A stretch of 64,000 bases of DNA from Croceitalea rosinachiae (GCF_031846445.1 NZ_JAVRHR010000003.1:372001-436000); one strand, 5' to 3'. Counted from the first letter of the stretch, positions 25,794-34,561 are shown. Numbers and translations: made by a program. The notes: generated by a model from the sequence alone, not told the origin.

Positions 25794-25816
25794 TTATTTA
25801 TATTAAGTCTAAATAA
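25794..25816. promoter_or_regulatory. Palindromic operator copy 4
   Basis: A 23-nt element with left arm TTATTTA and right end AAGTCTAAATAA. It differs from copies 1 and 2 only at central positions and lies over the DUF6686-like promoter. Confidence 0.65.
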
Positions 25817-25872
25817 AAATAAATTTAAAATTCTCTATGCATAGCTAAGCCTAATACTTGATTTAAAAACAG

Positions 25873-25880
25873 TATCTTTG
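25873..25880 (+). promoter_or_regulatory. -7 element of guaB promoter (TATCTTTG)
   Basis: TATCTTTG fits TAnnTTTG 24 nt before the guaB ATG. The -33 element is not evident. Confidence 0.55.
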
Positions 25881-25903
25881 CACGCAATTAATCCGTAATT
25901 GCA

Positions 25904-27376
25904 ATGGAAGCCCACCTAAATAAAATTCTCGGCGAAGGCCTAACATATGATGATGTTCTTTTAGTGCCGGCCTTTTCTGAAGTGCTGCCAAGAGAGGTTA
26001 GTATCAAATCAAAGTTTACACGCAACATTACCATTAACGTGCCAATCGTATCGGCTGCTATGGATACCGTTACAGAATCAAAAATGGCCATTGCAATTGC
26101 TCAAGAAGGTGGTATTGGGGTACTGCACAAAAACATGACCATTGAGCAACAGGCTATCAAAGTACGAAAGGTAAAACGTGCTGAAAGTGGAATGATACTA
26201 GATCCTGTTACCATGCCTTTAAATTCTAAAGTTAGCGACGCAAAGGCGAATATGCGAGAGCATAGCATAGGTGGAATTCCTATTGTAGATGGTGATGGCA
26301 AATTGATAGGTATCGTAACTAATCGAGATTTAAGATTTGAAAAAAATAATGAAAGACCCATTTCTGAGGTAATGACCTCAGAGAATTTGGTGACTGCGGG
26401 CGAAGGGACTTCGCTATCAGAAGCCGAAGATATTTTACAGGAACATAAAATTGAAAAATTACCGGTAGTTGACGATAACTATAAACTAGTTGGGCTAATT
26501 ACTTTTAGGGACATTACAAAACTCACCCAAAAACCTATAGCCAATAAGGATAAATATGGAAGACTTCGTGTGGCTGCCGCTTTAGGAGTTACCGGTGATG
26601 CCGTTGATAGGGCAGAGGCCTTAGTTCGAGCGGGAGTAGATGCCGTGGTTATCGATACTGCCCATGGTCATACCAAAGGTGTGGTTTCTGTTTTAAAAGA
26701 GGTAAAAAAGAGTTTTCCAGACTTAGAAGTTATTGTTGGAAACATTGCGACTGGTGAAGCCGCCAAATATTTGGTTGAAGCTGGTGCTGATGCCGTCAAA
26801 GTAGGTATAGGTCCGGGTTCAATATGTACAACAAGGGTTGTTGCTGGCGTTGGTTTTCCGCAATTTTCTGCAGTTTTAGAAGTTTCAGCAGCTATTAAAG
26901 GTTCAGGTGTGCCTGTAATTGCCGATGGTGGAATACGTTATACGGGTGATATCCCCAAAGCTATAGCCGCTGGTGCCGACACGGTAATGTTGGGGTCTCT
27001 GTTAGCTGGTACTAAAGAATCTCCTGGAGAAACTATTATCTATGAAGGGCGTAAGTTTAAAAGTTACCGAGGTATGGGTTCTGTTGAAGCCATGAAGCAA
27101 GGTTCAAAAGATCGCTATTTTCAGGATGTAGAAGATGATATCAAGAAACTGGTTCCGGAAGGTATTGTAGGGCGTGTGCCTTATAAAGGGGATTTGTTTG
27201 AAAGTATTCATCAGTTTGTCGGCGGGCTTAGAGCTGGTATGGGCTATTGCGGCGCAAAAGATATTGAGACCCTAAAAGAAACTGGACGTTTTGTAAAGAT
27301 TACAGCTAGCGGTATCAACGAAAGCCATCCGCATGATGTAACGATTACCAAAGAAAGTCCAAACTATAGTAGGTAA
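25904..27376 (+). CDS. guaB: Inosine-5'-monophosphate dehydrogenase
   Basis: 490 aa, full length. The N-terminal LTYDDVLLVPAFSEVLP and PIVSAAMDTVTESKMA blocks, two CBS domains (about 95-205), the NAD/IMP site GGIRYTGDIPKAIAAGA and the catalytic Cys loop GPGSICTTRVVAGVG are all intact. The flap contains YRGMGSVEAM and the C-terminal region GGLRAGMGYCGAKDI. It oxidises IMP to XMP, the committed step of guanine nucleotide synthesis. It is transcribed alone, divergent from the DUF6686-like gene. Confidence 0.97.
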   Translation: MEAHLNKILGEGLTYDDVLLVPAFSEVLPREVSIKSKFTRNITINVPIVSAAMDTVTESKMAIAIAQEGGIGVLHKNMTIEQQAIKVRKVKRAESGMILDPVTMPLNSKVSDAKANMREHSIGGIPIVDGDGKLIGIVTNRDLRFEKNNERPISEVMTSENLVTAGEGTSLSEAEDILQEHKIEKLPVVDDNYKLVGLITFRDITKLTQKPIANKDKYGRLRVAAALGVTGDAVDRAEALVRAGVDAVVIDTAHGHTKGVVSVLKEVKKSFPDLEVIVGNIATGEAAKYLVEAGADAVKVGIGPGSICTTRVVAGVGFPQFSAVLEVSAAIKGSGVPVIADGGIRYTGDIPKAIAAGADTVMLGSLLAGTKESPGETIIYEGRKFKSYRGMGSVEAMKQGSKDRYFQDVEDDIKKLVPEGIVGRVPYKGDLFESIHQFVGGLRAGMGYCGAKDIETLKETGRFVKITASGINESHPHDVTITKESPNYSR

Positions 27377-27454
27377 TTCGTTTAAGCAGTCAATAGATCT
27401 TTGCGAGTAAATTAATTCATTTCGCTATGTTTGTTAAAACCAACTGACGGGCAA

Positions 27455-28588
27455 ATGACTTTTATCGAAAATCCAGTTTATGTATTGACTGTTTTAGCAT
27501 TAATGGTGCTTTTATCACTTTATGCTGCTAAAACGAAATGGGGCAAACCTTTTGGAGCTGCACTTTTGGTGATTGTTTTCACAGCTGTTGTTGCCAATTT
27601 AAAGTTGATTCCTTCCGCTTCTAATTCAATTCCCCTTTACGATGCCATTTTTAATTATCTAGCGCCAATTTCCATTTTCTTTTTATTGCTTGGAGCTAAT
27701 TTAAAGTCCATTAAAAAGGCTGGTATACCTATGATCGGGCTCTTTCTTATCGGATCGTTAGCGACAGTTTTAGGTATTCTTATTTCTTGGTACCTCATTT
27801 CTCCGCAAAACGTTTTAGGAGATGATGGAAAAATTTTGGCCGGAATGCTTACGGGTACGTACACTGGTGGAAGTGTAAATTTTAATGCAGTCGCTTTGGC
27901 TTATGATTTTCAAGAAAAAGGAATTCTGTATGCTGGGGCAATTGCGGTAGATAATGTGGTAACGGCTATTTGGGTAGTTATCACAATAGCTTTTCCTATG
28001 TTTTTAAGACGTTTCATCAAGGATAAAAAGTTGAGTACTGATATAGCGCAAGAAAAAGAAGTCAAAGCCAATAACATGGACTTAAAATCATTAGGTTGGT
28101 TACTGTTTATTGGTCTTTCATCTTTTTTAATATCAGAACTAGTTTCGAAGGTTCTTCCAAGTATTCCATCTATAATTACATTGTCAACCATTGGCATCAT
28201 ATTAGCTCAAACTTCTTTTGTTTCAAAGTTAAAAGGGGGGCACACTCTTGGTCTGTATTTGGTATACCTTTTTCTAGCAGTAATTGGGGCGTATTGTGAA
28301 ATAGGTGCTGTATTGGCTCTTAAAGAGATTGGATTGACTTTATTGTTTTTTACATCTTTGGCAGTTTTAATTCATGGCTTGATAATCATTGTTTTAGGAG
28401 GCTCTATTTTTCGTGATTGGGATATGCTTTCCATAGCAAGTCAAGCCAATGTAGGTGGCGGTACTTCTGCTATCGCATTGGCGGAAACGTTCAATCGCAA
28501 AGAATTAATATTACCGGCTATTTTGGTTGGAACGCTGGGTAATGCCTTAGGAACTTATCTTGGTTTTATGGTTGTATCGATTTTGTGA
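27455..28588 (+). CDS. DUF819-family membrane protein
   Basis: 377 aa from ATG 27455 (MTFIENPVYVLTVLALMV), with ten or more transmembrane helices. Family features include FFLLLGANLKSIKKAG, the Gly-rich TGTYTGGSVNFNAVA, and SQANVGGGTSAIALAETF near the C-terminus. The duplicated Gly-rich loops suggest a transporter with inverted repeats, possibly of amino-acid or organic-anion type. DUF819 members are uncharacterised transporters. It is convergent with the thioredoxin gene, with two bases between the stop codons. Confidence 0.85.
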   Translation: MTFIENPVYVLTVLALMVLLSLYAAKTKWGKPFGAALLVIVFTAVVANLKLIPSASNSIPLYDAIFNYLAPISIFFLLLGANLKSIKKAGIPMIGLFLIGSLATVLGILISWYLISPQNVLGDDGKILAGMLTGTYTGGSVNFNAVALAYDFQEKGILYAGAIAVDNVVTAIWVVITIAFPMFLRRFIKDKKLSTDIAQEKEVKANNMDLKSLGWLLFIGLSSFLISELVSKVLPSIPSIITLSTIGIILAQTSFVSKLKGGHTLGLYLVYLFLAVIGAYCEIGAVLALKEIGLTLLFFTSLAVLIHGLIIIVLGGSIFRDWDMLSIASQANVGGGTSAIALAETFNRKELILPAILVGTLGNALGTYLGFMVVSIL

Positions 28589-28590
28589 AA

Positions 28591-29100
28591 TCATTTACCA
28601 ACCCCAGAGTAGGACTTCCAGTCTTTTTCTTTGTAGATGTTTTCGCCAAAATACTTGGCAATTTGTAGAAATGGTTTTACTTTTTGGTAACCGGGTACTG
28701 GCGAAAGCATTTTCAATTCTTCATCTAAAAATATAACTGTGGGATAACTCATCTTACCTTGCAGTAAAGCTGCCGCTAATTCATGGTAACCACGTCTGCC
28801 TTGGGGTACGAATTTGAAAGTTTTACCATCATATTCAATAGGCTCTTTGCCTTCAGCGTCCATTTTAACCATGTAGAAATTTTCAGCCATATAGGCTGCA
28901 ACTATAGGATTTTGAAAAGTATCTTTGTCCATTTTTTTGCACCATCCACACCAATCGGTGTAAACGTCCACAAAAATCTTTTTTGGATTTGTTTCAGTCT
29001 TGGATAATGTAACGGCTTCTTCCCAAGAAACCCATTGTACTTCTTGTGCAGTTATAGAAATGGTAAATAACAGGACTAGGTTAAGTAAAAACTTCTTCAT
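28591..29100 (-). CDS. Secreted thioredoxin-family protein
   Basis: 169 aa. A signal peptide (1-18, ending SITAQ) precedes a thioredoxin fold with YTDWCGWCKKMD, i.e. a CGWC active site at about residues 50-53, and the later cis-Pro in SYPTVIFLD. It probably acts in the periplasm on disulfides of exported proteins or as a thiol reductase. It is monocistronic with its ATG at 29098-29100, downstream of lysA on the same strand. Confidence 0.87.
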   Translation of the reverse strand: MKKFLLNLVLLFTISITAQEVQWVSWEEAVTLSKTETNPKKIFVDVYTDWCGWCKKMDKDTFQNPIVAAYMAENFYMVKMDAEGKEPIEYDGKTFKFVPQGRRGYHELAAALLQGKMSYPTVIFLDEELKMLSPVPGYQKVKPFLQIAKYFGENIYKEKDWKSYSGVGK

Positions 29101-29167
29101 AATTCAGCAATTCATCTTAATCATTTAGTCTTATAACTATATCAAAACTAACGAAAATTGTGCCAAA

Positions 29168-30409
29168 TTATTTCACAACTACCTTTTCTACTTTTGCTTC
29201 AAATACATCAGCGATATCAACTTGATTTTTAAGAATATCATCAAAGGTTTCACGTTCACGAATTAAATGGGCTTTTCCTTGATAATAGAGTACTTCCGCC
29301 GGACGATATCTAGAATTGTAATTACTGGCCATAGTAAAACAATACGCACCTGCATTTTTAAAAGCCAGAATATCTCCCTCAGCTATTTCATTAATCCGTC
29401 TATTACTGCCAAAGGTGTCTGTTTCACAGATGTAACCAACAACCGAATAATAACGCTCCCGTCCATCAGGATTGGAAATATTAACAATTTCATGATTAGA
29501 ACCATAGAGCATTGGGCGTATTAAGTGATTAAAGCCCGAATCTACACTGGCAAATATTGTAGAAGTAGTTTGCTTTACCACATTAACTTTTGCTAAAAAA
29601 TACCCAGCCTCACTCACTAAAAACTTACCAGGTTCAAAGGCCAAAGTCAATTGTCTACCATATTCACTACAAAACTGATTGAAGCGGGCGGTCAATTTTT
29701 TGCCCAACTCTTCAACATTAGTTTCAATATCACCTGATTTATAGGGTACCTTAAACCCACTTCCAAAATCAATGAAATCTAAGTTTTTGAAATTTTTAGC
29801 GGTTTCAAAGAGAATTTCTGAAGCGTATAAGAAAACATCAATATCAAGAATGTCACTGCCAGTATGCATATGAATTCCGTTAATATTCATATTAGTCAAG
29901 TCAACAATTCGTAATAAATGGGGAATTTGATGAATGCTTATTCCAAATTTAGAATCGATATGACCAACAGAAATATTCGAATTTCCACCTGCCATTACAT
30001 GCGGATTAATTCGAATACAAACAGGAATATCTGGATGCTTGCTGCCAAATTGTTCTAATACCGATAGGTTATCGATATTAATTTGAACCCCTAGAGTGGC
30101 AGCCTCTTCAATTTCTTCTAAGGAAACGCCATTTGGGGTATATATTATAGACTCGGGTTTAAAACCGGCAAGTAAGCCCAATTTCACCTCTTGAATTGAT
30201 ACCGTGTCAAGTCCACTGCCAAGACTATGCATTAAACGTAATACCGCGATGTTTGAAAGTGCTTTACAGGCATAATTCAAACGTAGGCTTTCTACTCCTT
30301 TAAAAGCATTGGTCAAACGTTCATATTGCGACGTTATTTTAGTAGCATCATAGACATATAAGGGTGCTCCATACGTTTTAGCTACTTTCAAGAGTTCTGA
30401 TGATTTCAT
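29168..30409 (-). CDS. lysA: Diaminopimelate decarboxylase
   Basis: 413 aa from ATG 30409 (MKSSELLKVAKTYGAPLYVYDA). The open frame extends 51 codons upstream, but that part is AT-rich and non-family. The PLP barrel shows YACKALSNIAVLR (PLP Lys), GSGLDTVS, INPHVMAGG, HMHTGSDI, DFGSGFKVPY and EPGKFLVSEAG. The C-terminal domain has CETDTFGSNR (catalytic Cys) and AGAYCFTMASNYNSR. It makes L-lysine from meso-diaminopimelate. Its 5' flank abuts the Lon-N gene on the other strand. Confidence 0.95.
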   Translation of the reverse strand: MKSSELLKVAKTYGAPLYVYDATKITSQYERLTNAFKGVESLRLNYACKALSNIAVLRLMHSLGSGLDTVSIQEVKLGLLAGFKPESIIYTPNGVSLEEIEEAATLGVQINIDNLSVLEQFGSKHPDIPVCIRINPHVMAGGNSNISVGHIDSKFGISIHQIPHLLRIVDLTNMNINGIHMHTGSDILDIDVFLYASEILFETAKNFKNLDFIDFGSGFKVPYKSGDIETNVEELGKKLTARFNQFCSEYGRQLTLAFEPGKFLVSEAGYFLAKVNVVKQTTSTIFASVDSGFNHLIRPMLYGSNHEIVNISNPDGRERYYSVVGYICETDTFGSNRRINEIAEGDILAFKNAGAYCFTMASNYNSRYRPAEVLYYQGKAHLIRERETFDDILKNQVDIADVFEAKVEKVVVK

Positions 30410-30560
30410 AAACAAGTTTTGTTCAAATTTAAAATAGGATTTACTTTGAAGCAAGAAATAATGTCGATAATTAATTAAATACAACAATTTGTTATAAAAA
30501 TAACAAAAAAGAATATTGACTTGTTCTCTCGATGTCCTTATTTTAGAGAAAAATTTGTTC

Positions 30561-31202
30561 ATGAAGTTACCTATGTTTCCTTTGCAATCTGTTTTTTTTC
30601 CTGGTGAAACCGTTCCCTTGCATATTTTTGAGGAGCGCTATCAGCAGTTGATCAAAGACTGCCGTGAAGAAGCGATTACATTTGGAATTCCGGTGTATAT
30701 CAATAAAAAAATTGAGTACGGAACAGAAGTACAATTGGTTGAAGTGGTCAACACTTATGAAGGTGGTGAAATGGATGTAGTTTGTGTTGCACGTCAAGTG
30801 TTTAAAATCGTAACTTTTGATAATGAAATGGATGAAAAGCTCTACGCCGGTGGAGAAGTTAAGTTTTTAGAGGCTAATAATGATGCAGATGAAAGCTTGC
30901 GAGAAGAAGTCCTCGAAAAAATCCAAGAGCTCTACGATTTGATGGGTGTAGAATTGCCTCTAGTGCCTTCTGAAAAGTTCAATAGCTATGCATTTGCTCA
31001 TAAAATGGGGCTTTCTTTTGATCAAGAGTATGAGCTTTTGCAATTGACAAATGAAACGGAACGCTTGCATTACATTAGACTGCATTTAGAATCAACGATT
31101 ACGGTACTCAAACAGATAAATAATACCAAAGCGGTTATTGAAATGAATGGACATTTTAAAAATTTTGACCCATTAGACTTTGAAGACTTTAAAGTAGATT
31201 AG
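30561..31202 (+). CDS. LON peptidase substrate-binding domain protein
   Basis: 213 aa from ATG 30561 (MKLPMFPLQSVFFPGETVPLHIFEERY), the typical start of Lon N-terminal domains. LHIFEERYQQLIKDC and the C-terminal helical part (FDQEYELLQLTNETERLHY) match. No AAA or protease domain follows, so this is a stand-alone Lon-N protein of unknown function, common in many bacteria. The frame continues upstream to an ATG at 30516 inside the lysA upstream region, which is unlikely to be the start. Confidence 0.88.
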   Translation: MKLPMFPLQSVFFPGETVPLHIFEERYQQLIKDCREEAITFGIPVYINKKIEYGTEVQLVEVVNTYEGGEMDVVCVARQVFKIVTFDNEMDEKLYAGGEVKFLEANNDADESLREEVLEKIQELYDLMGVELPLVPSEKFNSYAFAHKMGLSFDQEYELLQLTNETERLHYIRLHLESTITVLKQINNTKAVIEMNGHFKNFDPLDFEDFKVD

Positions 31203-31278
31203 GGACTAGCTCTTTACTATTGAACAATCAATTAATTTTATTCTGCATTTATAATTATTAATTCTACCTCTGGTTTCC

Positions 31279-31286
31279 TATTTTTG
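31279..31286 (+). promoter_or_regulatory. Candidate -7 element of sucC promoter (TATTTTTG)
   Basis: TATTTTTG fits TAnnTTTG 26 nt before the sucC ATG; no clear -33 TTG at standard spacing. Confidence 0.45.
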
Positions 31287-31312
31287 TCACCTTAATATAA
31301 TTTTACGATCAT

Positions 31313-32506
31313 ATGAACCTTCATGAATATCAGGGTAAAGAAATTTTGGCAAGTTTTGGAGTGAGAATTCAACGTGGTATTGTTGCTCACAATGCAAAGG
31401 AAGCAGTTGATGCAGCAAAGCAATTGACTCAAGAAACCGGAACGGGATGGCATGTCATCAAGGCCCAGGTCCATGCTGGTGGTCGAGGTAAAGGCGGAGG
31501 AGTAAAATTGGCCAAGAACTTGAAAGAAGTTGAAGAATTGGCAGGTTCAATTATTGGAATGAACCTGATTACACCTCAAACTTCCGCAGAAGGTAAAAAG
31601 GTTCATCAAGTTTTGATTGCTGAAGATGTGTATTATCCAGGTGATAGTGAAACCAGTGAGTTTTATATGTCAGTCTTGTTAAATCGAGGAACAGGTAGAA
31701 ATATGATCATGTATTCTACTGAAGGTGGAATGGATATTGAAGAAGTTGCAGAAAAAACTCCTCATTTAATATTTACCGAAGAAATAGATCCAGCTGTCGG
31801 ATTAATGCCTTTTCAAGCTAGAAAAGTTGCTTTTAACCTTGGATTGTCGGGTACAGCTTTTAAAGAAATGACCAAATTTGTTGCTTCTTTGTACAAAGCT
31901 TACGTGGAGAGTGATTCCAGTATGTTTGAGATTAATCCAGTTTTAAAAACATCGGATGATAAAATAATGGCGGTAGATGCTAAGGTTTCTATTGACGACA
32001 ATGCGCTTTATCGCAGAAAACAGTATGCTGAGATGCGTGATTTGCGCGAAGAAAACGCCATTGAGGTTGAGGCAAGGGCAGTAGGCCTTAATTATGTTGA
32101 TTTAGATGGTAACGTGGGTTGTATGGTTAATGGTGCAGGACTTGCCATGGCTACTATGGATTTGATAAAAATGGCTGGTGGAGAACCAGCTAACTTCTTG
32201 GATGTTGGTGGTACGGCAGATGCAAAGAGAGTAGAAGAAGCTTTTCGAATTATTTTGAAAGATCCTAATGTAAAAGCTATTTTGATAAATATCTTCGGAG
32301 GTATAGTTCGTTGTGACCGTGTGGCTCAAGGAGTAGTTGATGCTTATAAGAATATGGGTGATGCCATTAAAGTCCCAATCATTGTGAGGCTACAGGGAAC
32401 CAACGCTGAATTGGCAAAAGAGATTATTGATAATTCAGGATTGGCGGTTCATTCGGCTGTTCAATTTCAAGAAGCTGCTGATAAAGTAAAAGAAGTGTTA
32501 GCATAG
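31313..32506 (+). CDS. sucC: Succinyl-CoA synthetase beta subunit (ADP-forming)
   Basis: 397 aa. ATP-grasp N-terminal domain starts MNLHEYQGKEILASFGV, with KAQVHAGGRGKGGGVKLA (nucleotide loop) and the metal site FEINPVL. The CoA-ligase domain carries GNVGCMVNGAGLAMATMD, FLDVGGTADAKRVEEAF and INIFGGIVRCD. With the alpha subunit it interconverts succinyl-CoA and succinate in the citric-acid cycle. sucD is not adjacent in this window; a strong terminator follows directly, so the subunit genes are separate here. Confidence 0.96.
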   Translation: MNLHEYQGKEILASFGVRIQRGIVAHNAKEAVDAAKQLTQETGTGWHVIKAQVHAGGRGKGGGVKLAKNLKEVEELAGSIIGMNLITPQTSAEGKKVHQVLIAEDVYYPGDSETSEFYMSVLLNRGTGRNMIMYSTEGGMDIEEVAEKTPHLIFTEEIDPAVGLMPFQARKVAFNLGLSGTAFKEMTKFVASLYKAYVESDSSMFEINPVLKTSDDKIMAVDAKVSIDDNALYRRKQYAEMRDLREENAIEVEARAVGLNYVDLDGNVGCMVNGAGLAMATMDLIKMAGGEPANFLDVGGTADAKRVEEAFRIILKDPNVKAILINIFGGIVRCDRVAQGVVDAYKNMGDAIKVPIIVRLQGTNAELAKEIIDNSGLAVHSAVQFQEAADKVKEVLA

Positions 32507-32533
32507 CTTTCTTATTGATAATAAATATTTGAA

Positions 32534-32567
32534 GGGGTAATGTTTAACTAACATTGCCCTTTTTTTG
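32534..32567 (+). terminator. Terminator of sucC
   Basis: An 11-bp stem (GGGGTAATGTT at 32534-32544 with 32550-32560, two wobble pairs) has a 5-nt loop and is followed by seven T. Confidence 0.85.
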
Positions 32568-32940
32568 ATTTCTTCAACGAACCTACTGTAGAAACTGAGT
32601 AAAAAGTAAAAGTCAAATAGAAAGAATGAAGAAAAATCGTTCTTTTATGATAAATTGGTGCGGTTTCTTCAAGAGGTTTTTGCCACTTTTCCAAAGCATT
32701 TAATATAACCTTATAGTTATCAAATTTATAAAAGCATTAAATAGCGTATACAGGTTCTTTTGGCAAGGCTTTTCAATTTAATTTTGAGGCGATGTAGAAA
32801 ATCAAGGATTCGATAAAAAATTGTTAAGAATATAGACTTAAAGTAACAAATATCTTTTTCGAACGTCTTTATAGTATTACATCATCAATCAATATTAATC
32901 AATCTCCAATAAATTCAACTGGAGGTTAAAACAACAAGTC
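32568..32940. other. Gene-free stretch before the small secreted protein gene
   Basis: About 370 AT-rich bases with no convincing open frame, RNA gene or repeat. The only recognisable element is a purine-rich ribosome-binding stretch (CTGGAGG) about 15 nt before the ATG at 32941. Long untranslated leader or weak promoter region is likely. Confidence 0.5.
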
Positions 32941-33276
32941 ATGAGAAAAATGAGCCTAGTTTTGGTTACAGCAGCTATGTTTTTAGTTGCTAATGTTTCA
33001 GCAAACATAAATGCTGAACCTGTAAATTCCACTAAAAATTTATCTGCACAAATTCACAAGATGCTTGAAAGTAATTCTTTTAATGTCGAAGAAGATTTAA
33101 CTGCCAATGTACAATTCACCATCAATAAAAATGGCGAAATTGTTGTGCTATCAGTCGACACCACTGATGATACTTTAGATAGTTTTGTAAAAGGTCGTTT
33201 AAACTATCAAAAAGTTGACTTTGCCAATTTTAAAGAGGGTAGAACATACACAGTTCCTGTGAGAATAGCTGTATAG
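32941..33276 (+). CDS. Small secreted protein, TonB-C-like fold possible
   Basis: 111 aa with a signal peptide (1-21, ending NVSAN). The mature part has VQFTINKNGEIVVLSVDTT and ends YTVPVRIAV. This beta-alpha-beta pattern resembles the C-terminal domain of TonB-like energy transducers. No transmembrane anchor remains after cleavage, so it is probably periplasmic. Function unknown. It has an unusually long upstream region and its own terminator at 33301-33329, marking it as a single gene. Confidence 0.65.
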   Translation: MRKMSLVLVTAAMFLVANVSANINAEPVNSTKNLSAQIHKMLESNSFNVEEDLTANVQFTINKNGEIVVLSVDTTDDTLDSFVKGRLNYQKVDFANFKEGRTYTVPVRIAV

Positions 33277-33300
33277 AATATAGTTATTTGAATTAGCTGA

Positions 33301-33329
33301 AAAATCCTGAATCAATTCAGGATTTTTTT
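33301..33329 (+). terminator. Terminator of the small secreted protein gene
   Basis: AAAATCCTGAA pairs perfectly with 33316-33326 (11 bp, 4-nt loop) and is followed by T's. Confidence 0.88.
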
Positions 33330-33379
33330 ATTATACGAAAATTGAGTTCTACCAGTTATTATAAGGTAACCCTTTTTCT

Positions 33380-33781
33380 ATGAATACCTACCAAGACAAA
33401 CTAAGTGTTTTAAGTGAGTTGATTGATTTTGCTCGAGTTGATTACAAGATCAAAGAATCTGAATATGATTTTTTATTGAGCGTCGCTAATCTTCTTGACG
33501 TAAAAAAGGCTTCATTAGATAGCTTGTTGAGGCAAAAGCCATCAACAAAGACACCTAGTACGGAGCTAGAAAAGATAGTCCAATTTAATCGTCTCTTACT
33601 GCTCATGAATATTGACGAAGAACAGCATAAAAAAGAGATTGAACGTCTACACAATATTGGATTATGGATGGGGTTGCCACCTTCGGCCATAGGCCAAGTC
33701 TTAGAAGTGATGCATAAATACCCTAATAAAGTAGTTCCACCCAAAGTACTTATCAATATTTTTAAAGCACATCAAAATTAA
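33380..33781 (+). CDS. TerB-like family protein
   Basis: 133 aa, all-helical, no signal peptide. The order of helices, DKLSVLSELIDFARVDYKIK, EYDFLLSVANLLDV, then IERLHNIGLWMGLPPSAIGQ, resembles the TerB/DjlA-N helical fold. The metal-binding Asp/Glu pattern of TerB is only partly visible, so the assignment is moderate. TerB proteins are linked to tellurite and stress resistance. It is located 112 nt before the small heat-shock gene; no shared operon is proven. Confidence 0.6.
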   Translation: MNTYQDKLSVLSELIDFARVDYKIKESEYDFLLSVANLLDVKKASLDSLLRQKPSTKTPSTELEKIVQFNRLLLLMNIDEEQHKKEIERLHNIGLWMGLPPSAIGQVLEVMHKYPNKVVPPKVLINIFKAHQN

Positions 33782-33893
33782 ATCATGCCAAAATGACATG
33801 AATTAAATTTTGATTAACGCCAAAAAGGCAGTAAAATTTTATTGGTATATCTTTTGACTAGCTATAGGTGAACATAATTTTAAAAGAAACACC

Positions 33894-34319
33894 ATGAGTT
33901 TAGTTAAAAGAAATAATTTAATATTCCCTAGTTTAATGAATGACATTTTCAATCCTGATTGGTTTGGGGGTATGGAAAATAGGAACGGCAATTTACCAGC
34001 TGTCAATATCATAGAGAATGATAATGACTTTGTTCTTGAATTATCTGCCCCAGGGTTTAAAAAAGATAATTTTAACATTGAATTAGACAACGATGTGCTT
34101 ACTATTTCATCTGAAGTGAAAACAGAAAGCGAAGCCAAACAAGAAAAATTCACCAGAAGAGAGTTTTCATATACTTCCTTCAAAAGAGCATTTACGTTAC
34201 CAGAAACTGTTGATGGAGGTAAAATCAACGCCACTTATGAAAATGGAATATTAAAAGTGGTAGTACCCAAAAAAGAAGAGGCGTTACCAAAACCAAAACG
34301 CTTGATTGATATAACATAA
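33894..34319 (+). CDS. Small heat-shock protein (Hsp20/alpha-crystallin)
   Basis: 141 aa. The alpha-crystallin domain (about 35-130) shows LPAVNIIENDNDFVLELSAPG, the beta-core DNDVLTISSE and the closing ATYENGILKVVVPKKEE with the family motif NGILKVVVPK. The C-terminal IxI-like tail (RLIDIT) can dock onto neighbouring subunits. It is an ATP-independent holdase that forms oligomers under stress. Its stop is followed by a terminator and then by the orphan uvrB fragment. Confidence 0.93.
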   Translation: MSLVKRNNLIFPSLMNDIFNPDWFGGMENRNGNLPAVNIIENDNDFVLELSAPGFKKDNFNIELDNDVLTISSEVKTESEAKQEKFTRREFSYTSFKRAFTLPETVDGGKINATYENGILKVVVPKKEEALPKPKRLIDIT

Positions 34320-34381
34320 AAAAATTATGATGCCGTTTCGGTTTTCATAATGGTTGGTTGTTTAGTTGGTTAGTTAGGGAG

Positions 34382-34412
34382 AGCGTCACTTATTTAAGTG
34401 GCGCTTTCTTTT
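34382..34412 (+). terminator. Terminator of hsp20
   Basis: A 10-bp stem (AGCGTCACTT at 34382-34391 with 34396-34405, one wobble) with a 4-nt loop, followed by TTCTTTTT. It ends at the orphan uvrB fragment's stop codon. Confidence 0.85.
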
Positions 34413-34561
34413 TATTCCTGCTCTTGTAGCATTTTAATTTCGTCACGTAATTTAGCTGCTTCCATAAAATTAAGCTCTTTGGCGGCTTTTTCCATGGCTT
34501 TACGTTTTTGCAAAATGATTTTGGCTTTTTGGTCAGGAGTCAAATACTTCAATTTTAGCAT
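34412..34561 (-). pseudogene. Orphan 3' fragment of uvrB (stand-alone UVR-domain ORF)
   Basis: 49 codons from ATG 34559-34561 to TAA 34412-34414. After five unrelated residues (MLKLK) it encodes the same 44 C-terminal residues as full-length uvrB at 38684, starting YLTPDQKAKIILQKRK and ending EIKMLQEQE. By my alignment the 132-nt stretch differs from the intact gene at nine positions, all synonymous, and ends in TAA rather than TGA. It is an open small reading frame holding just the UVR motif that contacts UvrC. It is most simply the leftover of the original uvrB end, displaced by the insertion of 34.56-38.68 kb. Whether it is expressed is unknown. Confidence 0.85.
34415..34546 (-). repeat. 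Direct repeat A (uvrB 3' end), pair of 38687-38818
   Basis: 132 nt, 123 identical to copy B by eye, same orientation, 4272 nt apart. Includes one 38-nt stretch without mismatches. Confidence 0.9.

Noticed and set aside
30410..30562. N-terminal extension of lysA by 51 codons
   Set aside because: The extension has no family similarity and overlaps the other strand's gene start; the ATG at 30409 gives the standard protein.
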